From: an uncultured Muribaculaceae bacterium
GTDB taxonomy: Bacteria; Bacteroidota; Bacteroidia; Bacteroidales; Muribaculaceae
Assembly (NCBI GenBank): GCA_910579995.1
Contig: CAJTWH010000002.1
Span: forward strand, 186,001-250,000
Direction of reading: 5' to 3'
DNA: 64,000 nt
The notes below the pieces were generated by a model. That model made no database searches. It saw nothing but the letters and a program-made list of their open reading frames with translations, and was not told the DNA's origin. A program made the position numbers and the translations under genes. Numbering within the stretch: the first letter of the stretch is position 1; every line of letters begins with the position of its first letter. Shown in pieces: positions 42,366-49,785 of this stretch.

Positions 42366-43514
42366 TTATTTAACTGAGAAACGATAGGCACAGTGACTGT
42401 GATATGTTTCTCCGGGTCGGAGAGTAGCTGAGGGCCATTGGGGCTTGTTGGGGGTGTCGGGGTATTTCTGAGTCTCAAGGCATACACCTACACGCTGATT
42501 GTATACAACGCCGCCTTTGCCGGTGAGAGTGCCGTCAAGGAAGTTGCCGGTGTAGATCTGTATGCCGGGCTCGTTGGTGAATACCTCGAGGTTGATACCG
42601 TTGTCGGGATTGTAGAGCTCTAAAGCGCATTGAGTGTCGTCGCCGGCGGTGTTGAGCACCCAGTTGTGGTCGTAGCCGTTGCCATTGCGGAGCTGTTCGT
42701 TGTCGGCATTGATATCTTCGCCGATTGGCTTGATCATAGTGAAATCAAACGGTGTGCCGGCTACCGGTGCGATCTCACCTGTTGTCATATAGGTGGAGTC
42801 TACCGGAGTGAAGTTATCAGCATTTACAGACATCTGATGGTCAAGCACAGTCTTGTTTGCGTCGCCGTTGAGGTTCCAATATGAGTGGTTGGTCATATTG
42901 ATTACCGTAGGCTTGTCGGTGGTGGCTGTATAGTCGATATCAAGAGTATTATCGGCTTTGAGAGCATATACCACCTTGGCAGTCACAGTGCCGGGATAAC
43001 CGTTGTTGCCGTCGGCGTCGGTTATCGAGAGTTCGAGTGTGCTGTCGTTGAGCTGGTTTGCGGTGTATACACGATATTGCCATCCGAGAGTACCCATGTC
43101 GGTGCCGCCGTGGAGAGAGTGGCCGAAGTTGTTGATGGGAAGTTGTACCGTGTCACCGTCAAGCACGAAGCGGCCTTTGTCTATGCGGTTGGCATATCTG
43201 CCGATAGAGGCGCCGAAGTCGGTCTGGTTGACTTCCGGGAAATAAGCCTGTACGCTGTCGAATCCGAGTACGACATCGCAAAGATTTCCATCGCGGTCGG
43301 GCACCATTACCGACACCACGCGTCCGCCGTAGTTGGTGACGCATACTTCCATTCCCTGTCCGTTGACAAGAGTATAGAGTGCAGTGCTGTCGCCCCTGAA
43401 CTCGGCCTTGAAGGCATCGGGGTCGAGGCCTGATTTTGTCAATTGCTTATCCGGTGCGGCATTGCAGGAGGCTAAAAGGCCGATTGCCAAGGCCGGATAC
43501 AGTAAAGCTTTCAT
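42366..43514 (-). CDS. Aldose 1-epimerase (mutarotase), lipoprotein
   Basis: This 382-residue GalM-type enzyme has a lipoprotein signal peptide with LLASC (Cys near residue 17), then VTNYGGRVVSVMVPD, FGASIGRYANRIDKGRF and the catalytic His in NFGHSLHGG and NMTNHSYWNL, with Glu in CLETQKYPD. It should interconvert alpha and beta anomers of arabinose or other sugars outside the inner membrane, before uptake by the adjacent symporter. It is the first gene of the arabinose operon. No AraR-type regulator gene is present in the window. Confidence 0.93.
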   Translation of the reverse strand: MKALLYPALAIGLLASCNAAPDKQLTKSGLDPDAFKAEFRGDSTALYTLVNGQGMEVCVTNYGGRVVSVMVPDRDGNLCDVVLGFDSVQAYFPEVNQTDFGASIGRYANRIDKGRFVLDGDTVQLPINNFGHSLHGGTDMGTLGWQYRVYTANQLNDSTLELSITDADGNNGYPGTVTAKVVYALKADNTLDIDYTATTDKPTVINMTNHSYWNLNGDANKTVLDHQMSVNADNFTPVDSTYMTTGEIAPVAGTPFDFTMIKPIGEDINADNEQLRNGNGYDHNWVLNTAGDDTQCALELYNPDNGINLEVFTNEPGIQIYTGNFLDGTLTGKGGVVYNQRVGVCLETQKYPDTPNKPQWPSATLRPGETYHSHCAYRFSVK

Positions 43515-43558
43515 AGTATCTTTTTTCCGATTAATTGGTTATTGTGTTTTATGAGTGT

Positions 43559-43589
43559 CAAAATTAATAGTATTTTTCAACATACACAA
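43559..43589 (-). promoter_or_regulatory. Predicted promoter of the arabinose operon
   Basis: On the minus strand TAATTTTG (43566-43559) has a TTG at 43589-43587, 20 bp upstream. The leader to the mutarotase ATG is about 40 bases. A terminator of the preceding operon lies just upstream at 43592-43620. No clear operator for a sugar-responsive repressor could be identified. Confidence 0.6.
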
Positions 43590-43591
43590 CA

Positions 43592-43620
43592 AAAAAGAGG
43601 CCATATCTTAAGATATGACC
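43592..43620 (-). terminator. Intrinsic terminator after the padR-pspC unit
   Basis: A near-perfect palindrome at 43599-43620 (core CATATCTTAAGATATG with GG/CC flanks) is followed on the minus strand by a run of T (complement of 43592-43597). A second small hairpin, CACCTC to GAGGTG (43651-43666), lies between it and the pspC stop codon. Confidence 0.75.
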
Positions 43621-43673
43621 TAAATTTTACATATTTTTGACTAAAGAACACACCTCTTGTGAGGTGTTTTGAC

Positions 43674-44735
43674 TCATATACTTATAGCTATCAAAGCCAA
43701 TACGCCGGCAGCAATCAGAAGCATAACAGATATAATTACAGTTGTCCAAGCGGTGAATTTGGAAGCACCGCGAAAATCAAACACTACAGCCAAGGCTCCC
43801 CAAGTCATCAGGCCGAAAATAGCCACCATACTCAGCAGAAGAAGCGCCACGCTCCACACAGCCGGCCAGCCGATATAAAATGGAGTGAACTCAAACATTT
43901 CGAAGAACCCGGCGTAGCCTACAAATGTATATGCTATCATGCTCGCCACAATGCCTATGAATCCTATCAGACTGCCAATAGCCACGCTACCGGAGATGAG
44001 GCCAAAGAAAATCATTATCAGTTTGCCCAAGGCCGTGAAAAAAGTAGAGAGAAAACTGCCGGCAGGGCTGTCGGTCTGATTTCCGGCTTCTTGGGCAGCC
44101 GCCGAGGTTGCCATAACGGCCTGACCTACGGTATCAACATTCACCGGGCGTCCGTTCTGCTCAAGTATCTGCTGAGGTGAGACAGCCGCGGGGATAATCA
44201 TCCAAGCAAGCAGATAAAGGAAGAAGAGTGTCCACCCCCAAGGAATGAAATCAGGGACAAAGATGGGAGGAAAAAACATGAGGATGACAAAGAGCAGACG
44301 CATAATCGAGGCATTCCAACCGAGATATGTGGCGAGGCCGCCGATAACGCCGCCGAAAACTTTATTGCGCATATTGCGGAAGAGGCGTTTGCGCCCGGGC
44401 AGATTGATTGAAATAAAGGGGCGCGCTGTGTCGTTGTCGGCCGGTGGCGGGAGCGGACTACCCTGCTCCTGCGACTCCTCGCCGAGGTCTTCGGGACGCC
44501 CCATTGTGGCTATGACATTGTTGACATCGGCAAGCACTATGACATTTGCGCCTGCGCTGATACGCTCAGCGAAGAGCTCACGAATGCGACTCTCGATGTC
44601 GGAAATGATTTCTTGGCCTTCACTTCCGCGGAAGACAGCTCTCAGTTGGTCGAGATAGTTGCGCAGAAGCTCGAATGCGTCTTCGTCGATATAGAAAATT
44701 TGGCCGTCGATGTTGGCCGGAAACGTTCTTTTCAT
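43674..44735 (-). CDS. PspC-domain membrane protein
   Basis: This 353-residue protein has a soluble N-terminal part (about 1-120, with ISDIESRIRELFAERI), then a PspC domain (about 122-180, NKVFGGVIGGLATYLGWNAS) and further hydrophobic segments up to the C-terminus (about 6 in all). PspC proteins are linked to envelope stress sensing. It overlaps the padR gene by 4 bases, so the PadR protein probably controls it. Function in Bacteroidales is not well defined. Confidence 0.88.
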   Translation of the reverse strand: MKRTFPANIDGQIFYIDEDAFELLRNYLDQLRAVFRGSEGQEIISDIESRIRELFAERISAGANVIVLADVNNVIATMGRPEDLGEESQEQGSPLPPPADNDTARPFISINLPGRKRLFRNMRNKVFGGVIGGLATYLGWNASIMRLLFVILMFFPPIFVPDFIPWGWTLFFLYLLAWMIIPAAVSPQQILEQNGRPVNVDTVGQAVMATSAAAQEAGNQTDSPAGSFLSTFFTALGKLIMIFFGLISGSVAIGSLIGFIGIVASMIAYTFVGYAGFFEMFEFTPFYIGWPAVWSVALLLLSMVAIFGLMTWGALAVVFDFRGASKFTAWTTVIISVMLLIAAGVLALIAISI

Positions 44736-45094
44736 TGTAGATTGATATCAGGAGGTGTGACAGGTGTTGGTAAAGATTGTAGATGACTTATTGTATGAGA
44801 AATTTCATTCCACGAGAGTTGGAGCTGGTCGAGGAATTGAAGCCCCAAAGGTGTTATGCCGTAGTATTTGCGTGGTGGCCCCGATGGCGATTCTTCCCAC
44901 CGATAGGTGAGCAGGCCGTCGTTTTTAAGGCGGGTGAGCAAGGGATAGAGTGTGCCCTCCATCACTATGAGATGTGCCTCTTTCATTTTGGCGATAATCT
45001 CGGAGGCGTATGCATCACCGTGCCTGAGCAGCAGCAGCACGCAAAACTCGAGCATCCCCTTGCGCATTTGCGATTTTAGATTGTCGATATTCAT
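44732..45094 (-). CDS. PadR-family transcriptional regulator
   Basis: This 120-residue protein is a winged-helix PadR-type repressor: MRKGMLEFCVLLLLRHGDAYASEI (helices 1-2) and MEGTLYPLLTRLKNDGLL (recognition helix and wing), with KYYGITPLGLQFLDQL at the C-terminal dimerisation helix. It probably represses its own operon with pspC; an inverted repeat covers the -33 element of its promoter. The ligand or stress signal is unknown. Confidence 0.92.
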   Translation of the reverse strand: MNIDNLKSQMRKGMLEFCVLLLLRHGDAYASEIIAKMKEAHLIVMEGTLYPLLTRLKNDGLLTYRWEESPSGPPRKYYGITPLGLQFLDQLQLSWNEISHTISHLQSLPTPVTPPDINLQ

Positions 45095-45146
45095 TTGATT
45101 CTTTTTAAGATTGTAGATTATTAGAGGGATACTTTGTTTTACACTG

Positions 45147-45189
45147 CAAAATTACACACTTCAATAGTACTATGCAATACATAGTACTA
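45147..45189 (-). promoter_or_regulatory. padR promoter with a centred inverted-repeat operator
   Basis: On the minus strand TAATTTTG (45154-45147) is the -7 box and TTG (45177-45175) lies 20 bp upstream. TAGTACTAT (45165-45173) and ATAGTACTA (45181-45189) form a perfect 9-bp inverted repeat with a 7-bp spacer whose centre is base 45177, exactly at the -33 element. Each arm is itself partly palindromic (AGTACT). This is a likely PadR binding site giving autorepression. Confidence 0.75.
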
Positions 45190-45218
45190 AAAATTTACCC
45201 CGTTTTAAGAATTCTTAA

Positions 45219-45257
45219 CACAAAGAGCCATCGACCCGAGGCCGATGGCTCTTTGTG
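45219..45257 (-). terminator. Strong hairpin after the secreted repeat-protein gene
   Basis: CACAAAGAGCCATCG (45219-45233) pairs perfectly with CGATGGCTCTTTGTG (45243-45257). On the minus strand the distal arm contains a CTTT segment but no long T-run follows. It lies 28 bases beyond the stop codon at 45285. Confidence 0.75.
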
Positions 45258-45284
45258 AGTTATAAAGATTTCTGAAGTGTCTGC

Positions 45285-46865
45285 TTAGCGAACGAGCGTC
45301 TTCAGACCGCCGATCACATATACGCCGGGGGTGAGGTCGGCAGCAGCGGCAGCGCGGCTTACGTTTTGCTTAACCAATACGCCCTGAAGGTTGTAGACGT
45401 TTACAAGTGCGTCGGCAGCTTCTACGCCTTCGATACCGGTCTGCTCAGTCTCGCTGAGAACGAGGTTGCCCTCTTCTGCATTGAGGAAGCGGCCGTCGGT
45501 GAGTTTGAAAGCTTCTGTCTGCTCGGTGCCGTATACCATCACCTGACCGTTCTCGCGGGTTACGCCGTCGGCAAAGCTGATTTCGATAGGTGTAGTGTTG
45601 GTGAGCTCACCGATAGCTGTAATGCTTGCACCGGCATTGGCAACGATGATGTTGAAAGCATTGTCGCCTGCGAGCTGGAGTTTACCGTTGAGGTTGATTA
45701 CATTAGCTGCGGTGCACTCTTCGTAAGAGCAGTTGTCAAGTACGAGAGTACGGTTGTCAACTTTAACGCTGAAGAAACCAACTTTTGTAGCGCAATTGAT
45801 AATCTTTACATCTTTGAAAGAAAGAGTGCCTGCGTTAGCCTCGAAGTCGTAGTCTTTTCCGCTGTAGTTGTTGCAGTCGAGTGTAAGGTTCTCGAATTTG
45901 AGCGATTTGTTGTTAGAAACGAAGAGTGTGTTGGTGAATGTGCGGCGGAGTGTCACATCGGGGGTAGCGCCCTTGATAGTGCAAGCAAGGATACCGCTAT
46001 TTGTGCCGATACGGCTTGTAACGTCGATACTTTCGAGCACGGTAAGCACATTGTCGCCTTCTTCGGGCTGAGTCATATCGGTGAGAGCTTCCTCAAGCGA
46101 GGTGTAAGATACACCGGTAGATTCGTTCTTAACCACATATTTGTTGAAAGCGAGTACGAGTTTGCCCTCGTTGGCCTCGAGGCTGTAGCCTTCGGGAGCA
46201 TTGGTGAGAGTAAAGAGTGAAGCGTCCGAGCAGTTGTTGACGATAGTGCGGCCTGAGGTATACTGACCCTCCTGCAGACGGATTTTCACTGCGCCTGACA
46301 GGTTTTCGCCCGCCGCGATGGCATAGCTCGACTCGATATACATGGGGTAGTTGGCTGTGCCGGCGATTGTCACGCGGTTGTTGTTGCCGACAAACACATC
46401 GCCGTCGGCGCTTACATTTGTAAGAGTCGTGAAGTATTTCGTCTGTAGTGCCTTATCGGTGTTATTGGTGAATTTGCAGTCGGAGAATGCGATGTGTGCT
46501 TTGTTATTGCCATTCTTAGCCTCAATGGTGGTCTTACTGTCGTCATTGTTGCCATCGAAAGTAAGCCCCTCGAAGTTGAGAACCACATTCTCATTTGCAG
46601 CATTCACAAGGAGCATAATGTTTGACATCGTACGAGTCAACACAGGGTTGTTCTCGCCTTTGAGAGTAAGCGATTTGTTGCCGAGTTCGAGGCGCGAAGT
46701 TATCGTCTGGTTACCTTTAATAGTGATTGTGGCGCCGTCGGTTGCAGCAGAGACTGCAGAAGCGAGGTCGTCGTAGCCTGTTTCGCCGATAAAGACTGTC
46801 TGCTCGGCTGAAACTGCGGTTGCTCCGAGGGCAGCCGCAAGAAGAATTGTGTAAAGTTTCTTCAT
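45285..46865 (-). CDS. Secreted beta-helix-like repeat protein with sorting-type C-terminus
   Basis: This 526-residue protein has a signal peptide (about 1-20) and two similar halves (about 20-235 and 235-455). Each begins with a YxxLxxA segment (YDDLASAVSAATDG and YTSLEEALTDM), then a threonine/leucine-rich ladder with LTLKG or CTIKG, VLTRTMSN or TLRRTFTN, NFEGLTFDGNN or KFENLTLDCNN. Such parallel-beta-helix ladders occur in carbohydrate-binding and adhesive proteins. The last 60 residues (YNLQGVLVKQ, LTPGVYVIGG, TLVR) resemble a T9SS type A sorting tail. No catalytic residues are recognisable. It stands alone with a downstream hairpin; I see no consensus promoter. Confidence 0.8.
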   Translation of the reverse strand: MKKLYTILLAAALGATAVSAEQTVFIGETGYDDLASAVSAATDGATITIKGNQTITSRLELGNKSLTLKGENNPVLTRTMSNIMLLVNAANENVVLNFEGLTFDGNNDDSKTTIEAKNGNNKAHIAFSDCKFTNNTDKALQTKYFTTLTNVSADGDVFVGNNNRVTIAGTANYPMYIESSYAIAAGENLSGAVKIRLQEGQYTSGRTIVNNCSDASLFTLTNAPEGYSLEANEGKLVLAFNKYVVKNESTGVSYTSLEEALTDMTQPEEGDNVLTVLESIDVTSRIGTNSGILACTIKGATPDVTLRRTFTNTLFVSNNKSLKFENLTLDCNNYSGKDYDFEANAGTLSFKDVKIINCATKVGFFSVKVDNRTLVLDNCSYEECTAANVINLNGKLQLAGDNAFNIIVANAGASITAIGELTNTTPIEISFADGVTRENGQVMVYGTEQTEAFKLTDGRFLNAEEGNLVLSETEQTGIEGVEAADALVNVYNLQGVLVKQNVSRAAAAADLTPGVYVIGGLKTLVR

Positions 46866-46948
46866 GATAAATGTTGGGTTATTGGTTATTTTAATGATAT
46901 ATACCCCATATCACCACGGCACACTCAATCAGATACAATATTTTTTTG

Positions 46949-46956
46949 TAATTTTG
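46949..46956 (+). promoter_or_regulatory. Predicted -7 box for the manA leader or a small RNA
   Basis: TAATTTTG lies about 135 bases before the manA ATG, giving an unusually long leader for this window. No clear -33 TTTG is present upstream. Confidence 0.5.
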
Positions 46957-46962
46957 CAGTTG

Positions 46963-47086
46963 AGTGATAACAGAGCGAAGCAAGTATTATAAATGGTAGT
47001 GAGAATCCGGCATACTGTGTCATATCGGCAAGGCCTTCGATACTGCCCAGCATAAGCGCGCAGGCCGGGTTCCCGCTTTTCTATTT
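46963..47086 (+). ncRNA. Structured leader or small RNA upstream of manA
   Basis: Between the -7 box and the manA ATG, GAGAATCCGGC (47001-47011) can pair with GCCGGGTTCCC (47064-47074) with one mismatch and one G-U pair, extended by three pairs outside. Inside it, TATCG (47023-47027) and CGATA (47038-47042) form a hairpin whose loop contains the self-complementary AAGGCCTT. The outer stem is followed by a pyrimidine-rich tract CTTTTCTATTTTATT and then the ATG. This looks like a terminator or attenuator, or the end of a separate RNA of about 120 nt. It does not match the SRP RNA, RNase P, tmRNA or riboswitch patterns I know. Boundaries are approximate. Confidence 0.4.
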
Positions 47087-47090
47087 TATT

Positions 47091-48071
47091 ATGATGAAAA
47101 CATTACCTATACTGACATTCGACGCTCAATTCAAGAGCGTGATCTGGGGTGGAAAGAGGATAGCCGATTTCAAAGCAATCCCTTCTCAAGGCGACAATAT
47201 CGGCGAAAGCTGGGAGCTTTCGGGTGTCGCCGGACATGAATCTGTAGTGGCAGACGGCGAATTCAAAGGCCGTAACCTGCAGGAGCTTATCAATGACCAT
47301 TCAGAGGAATTGATGGGCGGGAACGTGTGCCGACGCTTCGGACACACATTTCCACTTCTCATAAAATTAATCGACTCAGCCGATGACCTCTCAGTGCAGG
47401 TTCATCCCGACGACGCTCTCGCAGCCCGACGCCATTCATGCCCCGGTAAAACGGAGATGTGGGTAAGTATAGACCCGGCCGACGGAGCATACCTCTACTC
47501 CGGCCTCAAAGACAAGCTCACTCCCGAAAGCTACCGTAACGCCATCGCAGACAACACCATAATTGACTATCTGGGCAAGTATTTTCCCCGTCGAGGCGAC
47601 GTATTTTTCTTGCCGGCCGGGCGCATACACAGCATAGGCCGTGGCAACTTTGTGCTTGAGATTCAGGAGACGAGCGACATCACCTACCGTATCTACGACT
47701 ATGACCGCCGCGACGCCGCCGGCAAACCGCGCCAACTGCATGTAGAGGAATCTATCGAGGCCGTAAATTTCGACGACACGGCAGACGCTGCCCCTACTCA
47801 GATTCCGACGGAAAAGAATACCGAGCACGTTATTGCCGACTGCGAGCACTTCACCACGACTGTGCTTGACCTCGACGACAACTTCACTCTCGACCTCTCG
47901 GAGCGCGATTCATTCACCATCGTCACCGTCATTGCCGGCAATGCCGTCATCACAGCCCCCGATGGAGCTGAAACCGAACTTAAAAAAGGATATACCGCAC
48001 TGATACCGGCGTCGATGGAGCGTGCCGACATCAACGGCCCGTGCACTATTGTTTCTGCTTATATCCGCTGA
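47091..48071 (+). CDS. manA: Mannose-6-phosphate isomerase, class I
   Basis: This 326-residue cupin enzyme begins ILTFDAQFKSVIWGGKRI, with the zinc ligands in LSVQVHPDD and KTEMWVSIDP (Gln, His and Glu) and the third histidine in FLPAGRIHSIG; the C-terminal cupin ends in TALIPASMERADI. It interconverts mannose 6-phosphate and fructose 6-phosphate, feeding GDP-mannose and fucose pathways. It has a long leader with an attenuator-like hairpin. Two ATG codons are in tandem (47091, 47094). The 3' end overlaps the convergent LtaS-like gene by 26 bp. Confidence 0.94.
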   Translation: MMKTLPILTFDAQFKSVIWGGKRIADFKAIPSQGDNIGESWELSGVAGHESVVADGEFKGRNLQELINDHSEELMGGNVCRRFGHTFPLLIKLIDSADDLSVQVHPDDALAARRHSCPGKTEMWVSIDPADGAYLYSGLKDKLTPESYRNAIADNTIIDYLGKYFPRRGDVFFLPAGRIHSIGRGNFVLEIQETSDITYRIYDYDRRDAAGKPRQLHVEESIEAVNFDDTADAAPTQIPTEKNTEHVIADCEHFTTTVLDLDDNFTLDLSERDSFTIVTVIAGNAVITAPDGAETELKKGYTALIPASMERADINGPCTIVSAYIR

Positions 48072-49785
48072 AATAATCCGAACGGACAATCAAATCACTG
48101 ACCTCCCACGCCTGCCGCTTAAGGCTGTCAAGTTCTGCTCCTGAATCGCCGTCCAAAGACCCGTCGGGAAGCACGGTCGAGGCATTGCGCGAGTCGAGCA
48201 TTGAAAGCCCCACGCCTTGCCATTGACTTTCGAGCCCGAGCAATGAGAGTATTGTAGGATAAACGTCGCCCTGCCCTACCCGACGCTCAATCAGCTCCGT
48301 ACGCCCTGTATTGAGAGCGATAAACGGAATCCTCCCGTCAGGTTTACGGCTGCCCACACCAAGGTCGTGGTCTGAAACTATAACAAAGATGCTGCTGTCG
48401 TAGACACCGGCATCTTTTATTTTTTGTATGAAAGAGCTGAGGGCGACATCAAAGCCATAGACAGCCTTGTAATAGTCGTGCAACTGCGAGTCGGCTATAT
48501 CAGCCTCCTGCAGCCATCGAGGCACGGAAAGATTGCTGTCGGTAAACGGAAAGTGCATTCCCAATGTGATAATCTCGGCCATAAACGGCTGTCGCATTTT
48601 TACTATGGTATCGGCTGCGACATCAAATAAAGTGCGGTCGATGGGCAACGACGAAACATCGAGTTGCTCGGTGAGGGCGTCGTAGCCATACTCTTTGGTG
48701 GTGGCACGATGATTCCAGACACTGCCATTCTCCACGATGAAATCATGAGACTCTGCGAAAAATCGGCTGAGAGCTATCTCTGAATAATCATTGTCGGCAA
48801 AGAGCATGGCTGCACTGCCATACGAAATCGGCAGCAGTCCGGTATTATACATGAAATGCCCGTCGGACGACCCGCCATGGCGGCGCTGTGGCGCGACGTT
48901 GAGACATGCCACTGTACCCTCGCTCCTGATCAGAGAATCAAGGGTGGGAGTCAAGCTGTGACCGGCCGTTTTTTCTCCAACCACCCAAGAATTGAGAGAT
49001 TCCACCACTATGAGAATAAGATTCTTTCCTCGGTTCTTGCTCAATATACTGTCGGAAAACACATACGCCTCGCGCTTGGCTAAAAAGTCATTTATATAGG
49101 CAAGCTGACCTCCGGTCAACTCTTCGATACGGCCATTGTCGCGCGCAAGCTGAATGTATGTATATAAGAAAAGTCCGTTGCCATGCCACTCATATATACG
49201 GCTGTTCGACAGTGTGCTGAGTCTATGTTTGAGCACTGATGAAAATGTGCTCGGCTCGTTGATATACCTGTAATATCTCATCGAGGATATAACAGATAAA
49301 GAAAGCCCCAGACAATATGCCGCAACCGTTAAAGACAATATTATCAAACGTGTCCGCCATGCCGGAGCCTGCTCTTTCGATATTCTCAGCCTGCGATATA
49401 GATATGTGAGGCACAATGGAATAACGAGAAAAATCAGATCTATGCCCCGCAACAGCCCCGCTATAGCCTTTACTACAAAAATATTATAGCTTGCCGAGTC
49501 AGCGATAAGCGACCAAGAGAGCAAATCGCCCCAATAGCGGAAATACATCGCATTGCCCCAGAAAAACAACGCCACTATCCAAAAGAGAGCCGGCACGATC
49601 CGGCGCCAACGTCCTGAGAGCAAAAAAAGCAGAGCGCCCAGCAATGCTCCTTCGCCTCCATATAGAGCGATAGTCACATACCAATTGATATGGTTGCCGA
49701 CAGCTATATCGAAAGCTGCTGCCATCAGAATCATCGCAACAGGCAAGGCCGCGAAGAATCGGTAGATCGGCTTCACTAATACCAT
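48046..49785 (-). CDS. LtaS-like alkaline-phosphatase-fold envelope transferase
   Basis: This 579-residue protein has five membrane segments in the first 170 residues followed by an extracytoplasmic sulfatase/phosphatase domain. ILIVVESLNSW supplies the metal-binding Glu, GGSSDGHFMYNTG aligns with the nucleophile region of lipoteichoic acid synthases (Ser where they use Thr), and IVSDHDLG gives the Asp-His metal ligands. In a Gram-negative bacterium it cannot make lipoteichoic acid in the classical sense; such proteins transfer phosphoglycerol or phosphoethanolamine to envelope glycans. The ATG overlaps the lptD stop by 10 bases, so the two are coupled and it may modify LPS or a periplasmic glycan. 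The acceptor is unknown. Confidence 0.85.
   Translation of the reverse strand: MVLVKPIYRFFAALPVAMILMAAAFDIAVGNHINWYVTIALYGGEGALLGALLFLLSGRWRRIVPALFWIVALFFWGNAMYFRYWGDLLSWSLIADSASYNIFVVKAIAGLLRGIDLIFLVIPLCLTYLYRRLRISKEQAPAWRTRLIILSLTVAAYCLGLSLSVISSMRYYRYINEPSTFSSVLKHRLSTLSNSRIYEWHGNGLFLYTYIQLARDNGRIEELTGGQLAYINDFLAKREAYVFSDSILSKNRGKNLILIVVESLNSWVVGEKTAGHSLTPTLDSLIRSEGTVACLNVAPQRRHGGSSDGHFMYNTGLLPISYGSAAMLFADNDYSEIALSRFFAESHDFIVENGSVWNHRATTKEYGYDALTEQLDVSSLPIDRTLFDVAADTIVKMRQPFMAEIITLGMHFPFTDSNLSVPRWLQEADIADSQLHDYYKAVYGFDVALSSFIQKIKDAGVYDSSIFVIVSDHDLGVGSRKPDGRIPFIALNTGRTELIERRVGQGDVYPTILSLLGLESQWQGVGLSMLDSRNASTVLPDGSLDGDSGAELDSLKRQAWEVSDLIVRSDYFSGYKQKQ

Noticed and set aside
46963..47086. SRP (4.5S) RNA or a transfer RNA at the manA leader
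   Set aside because: The conserved SRP domain IV loop sequences and any T-loop GGTTCRANTCC are absent.
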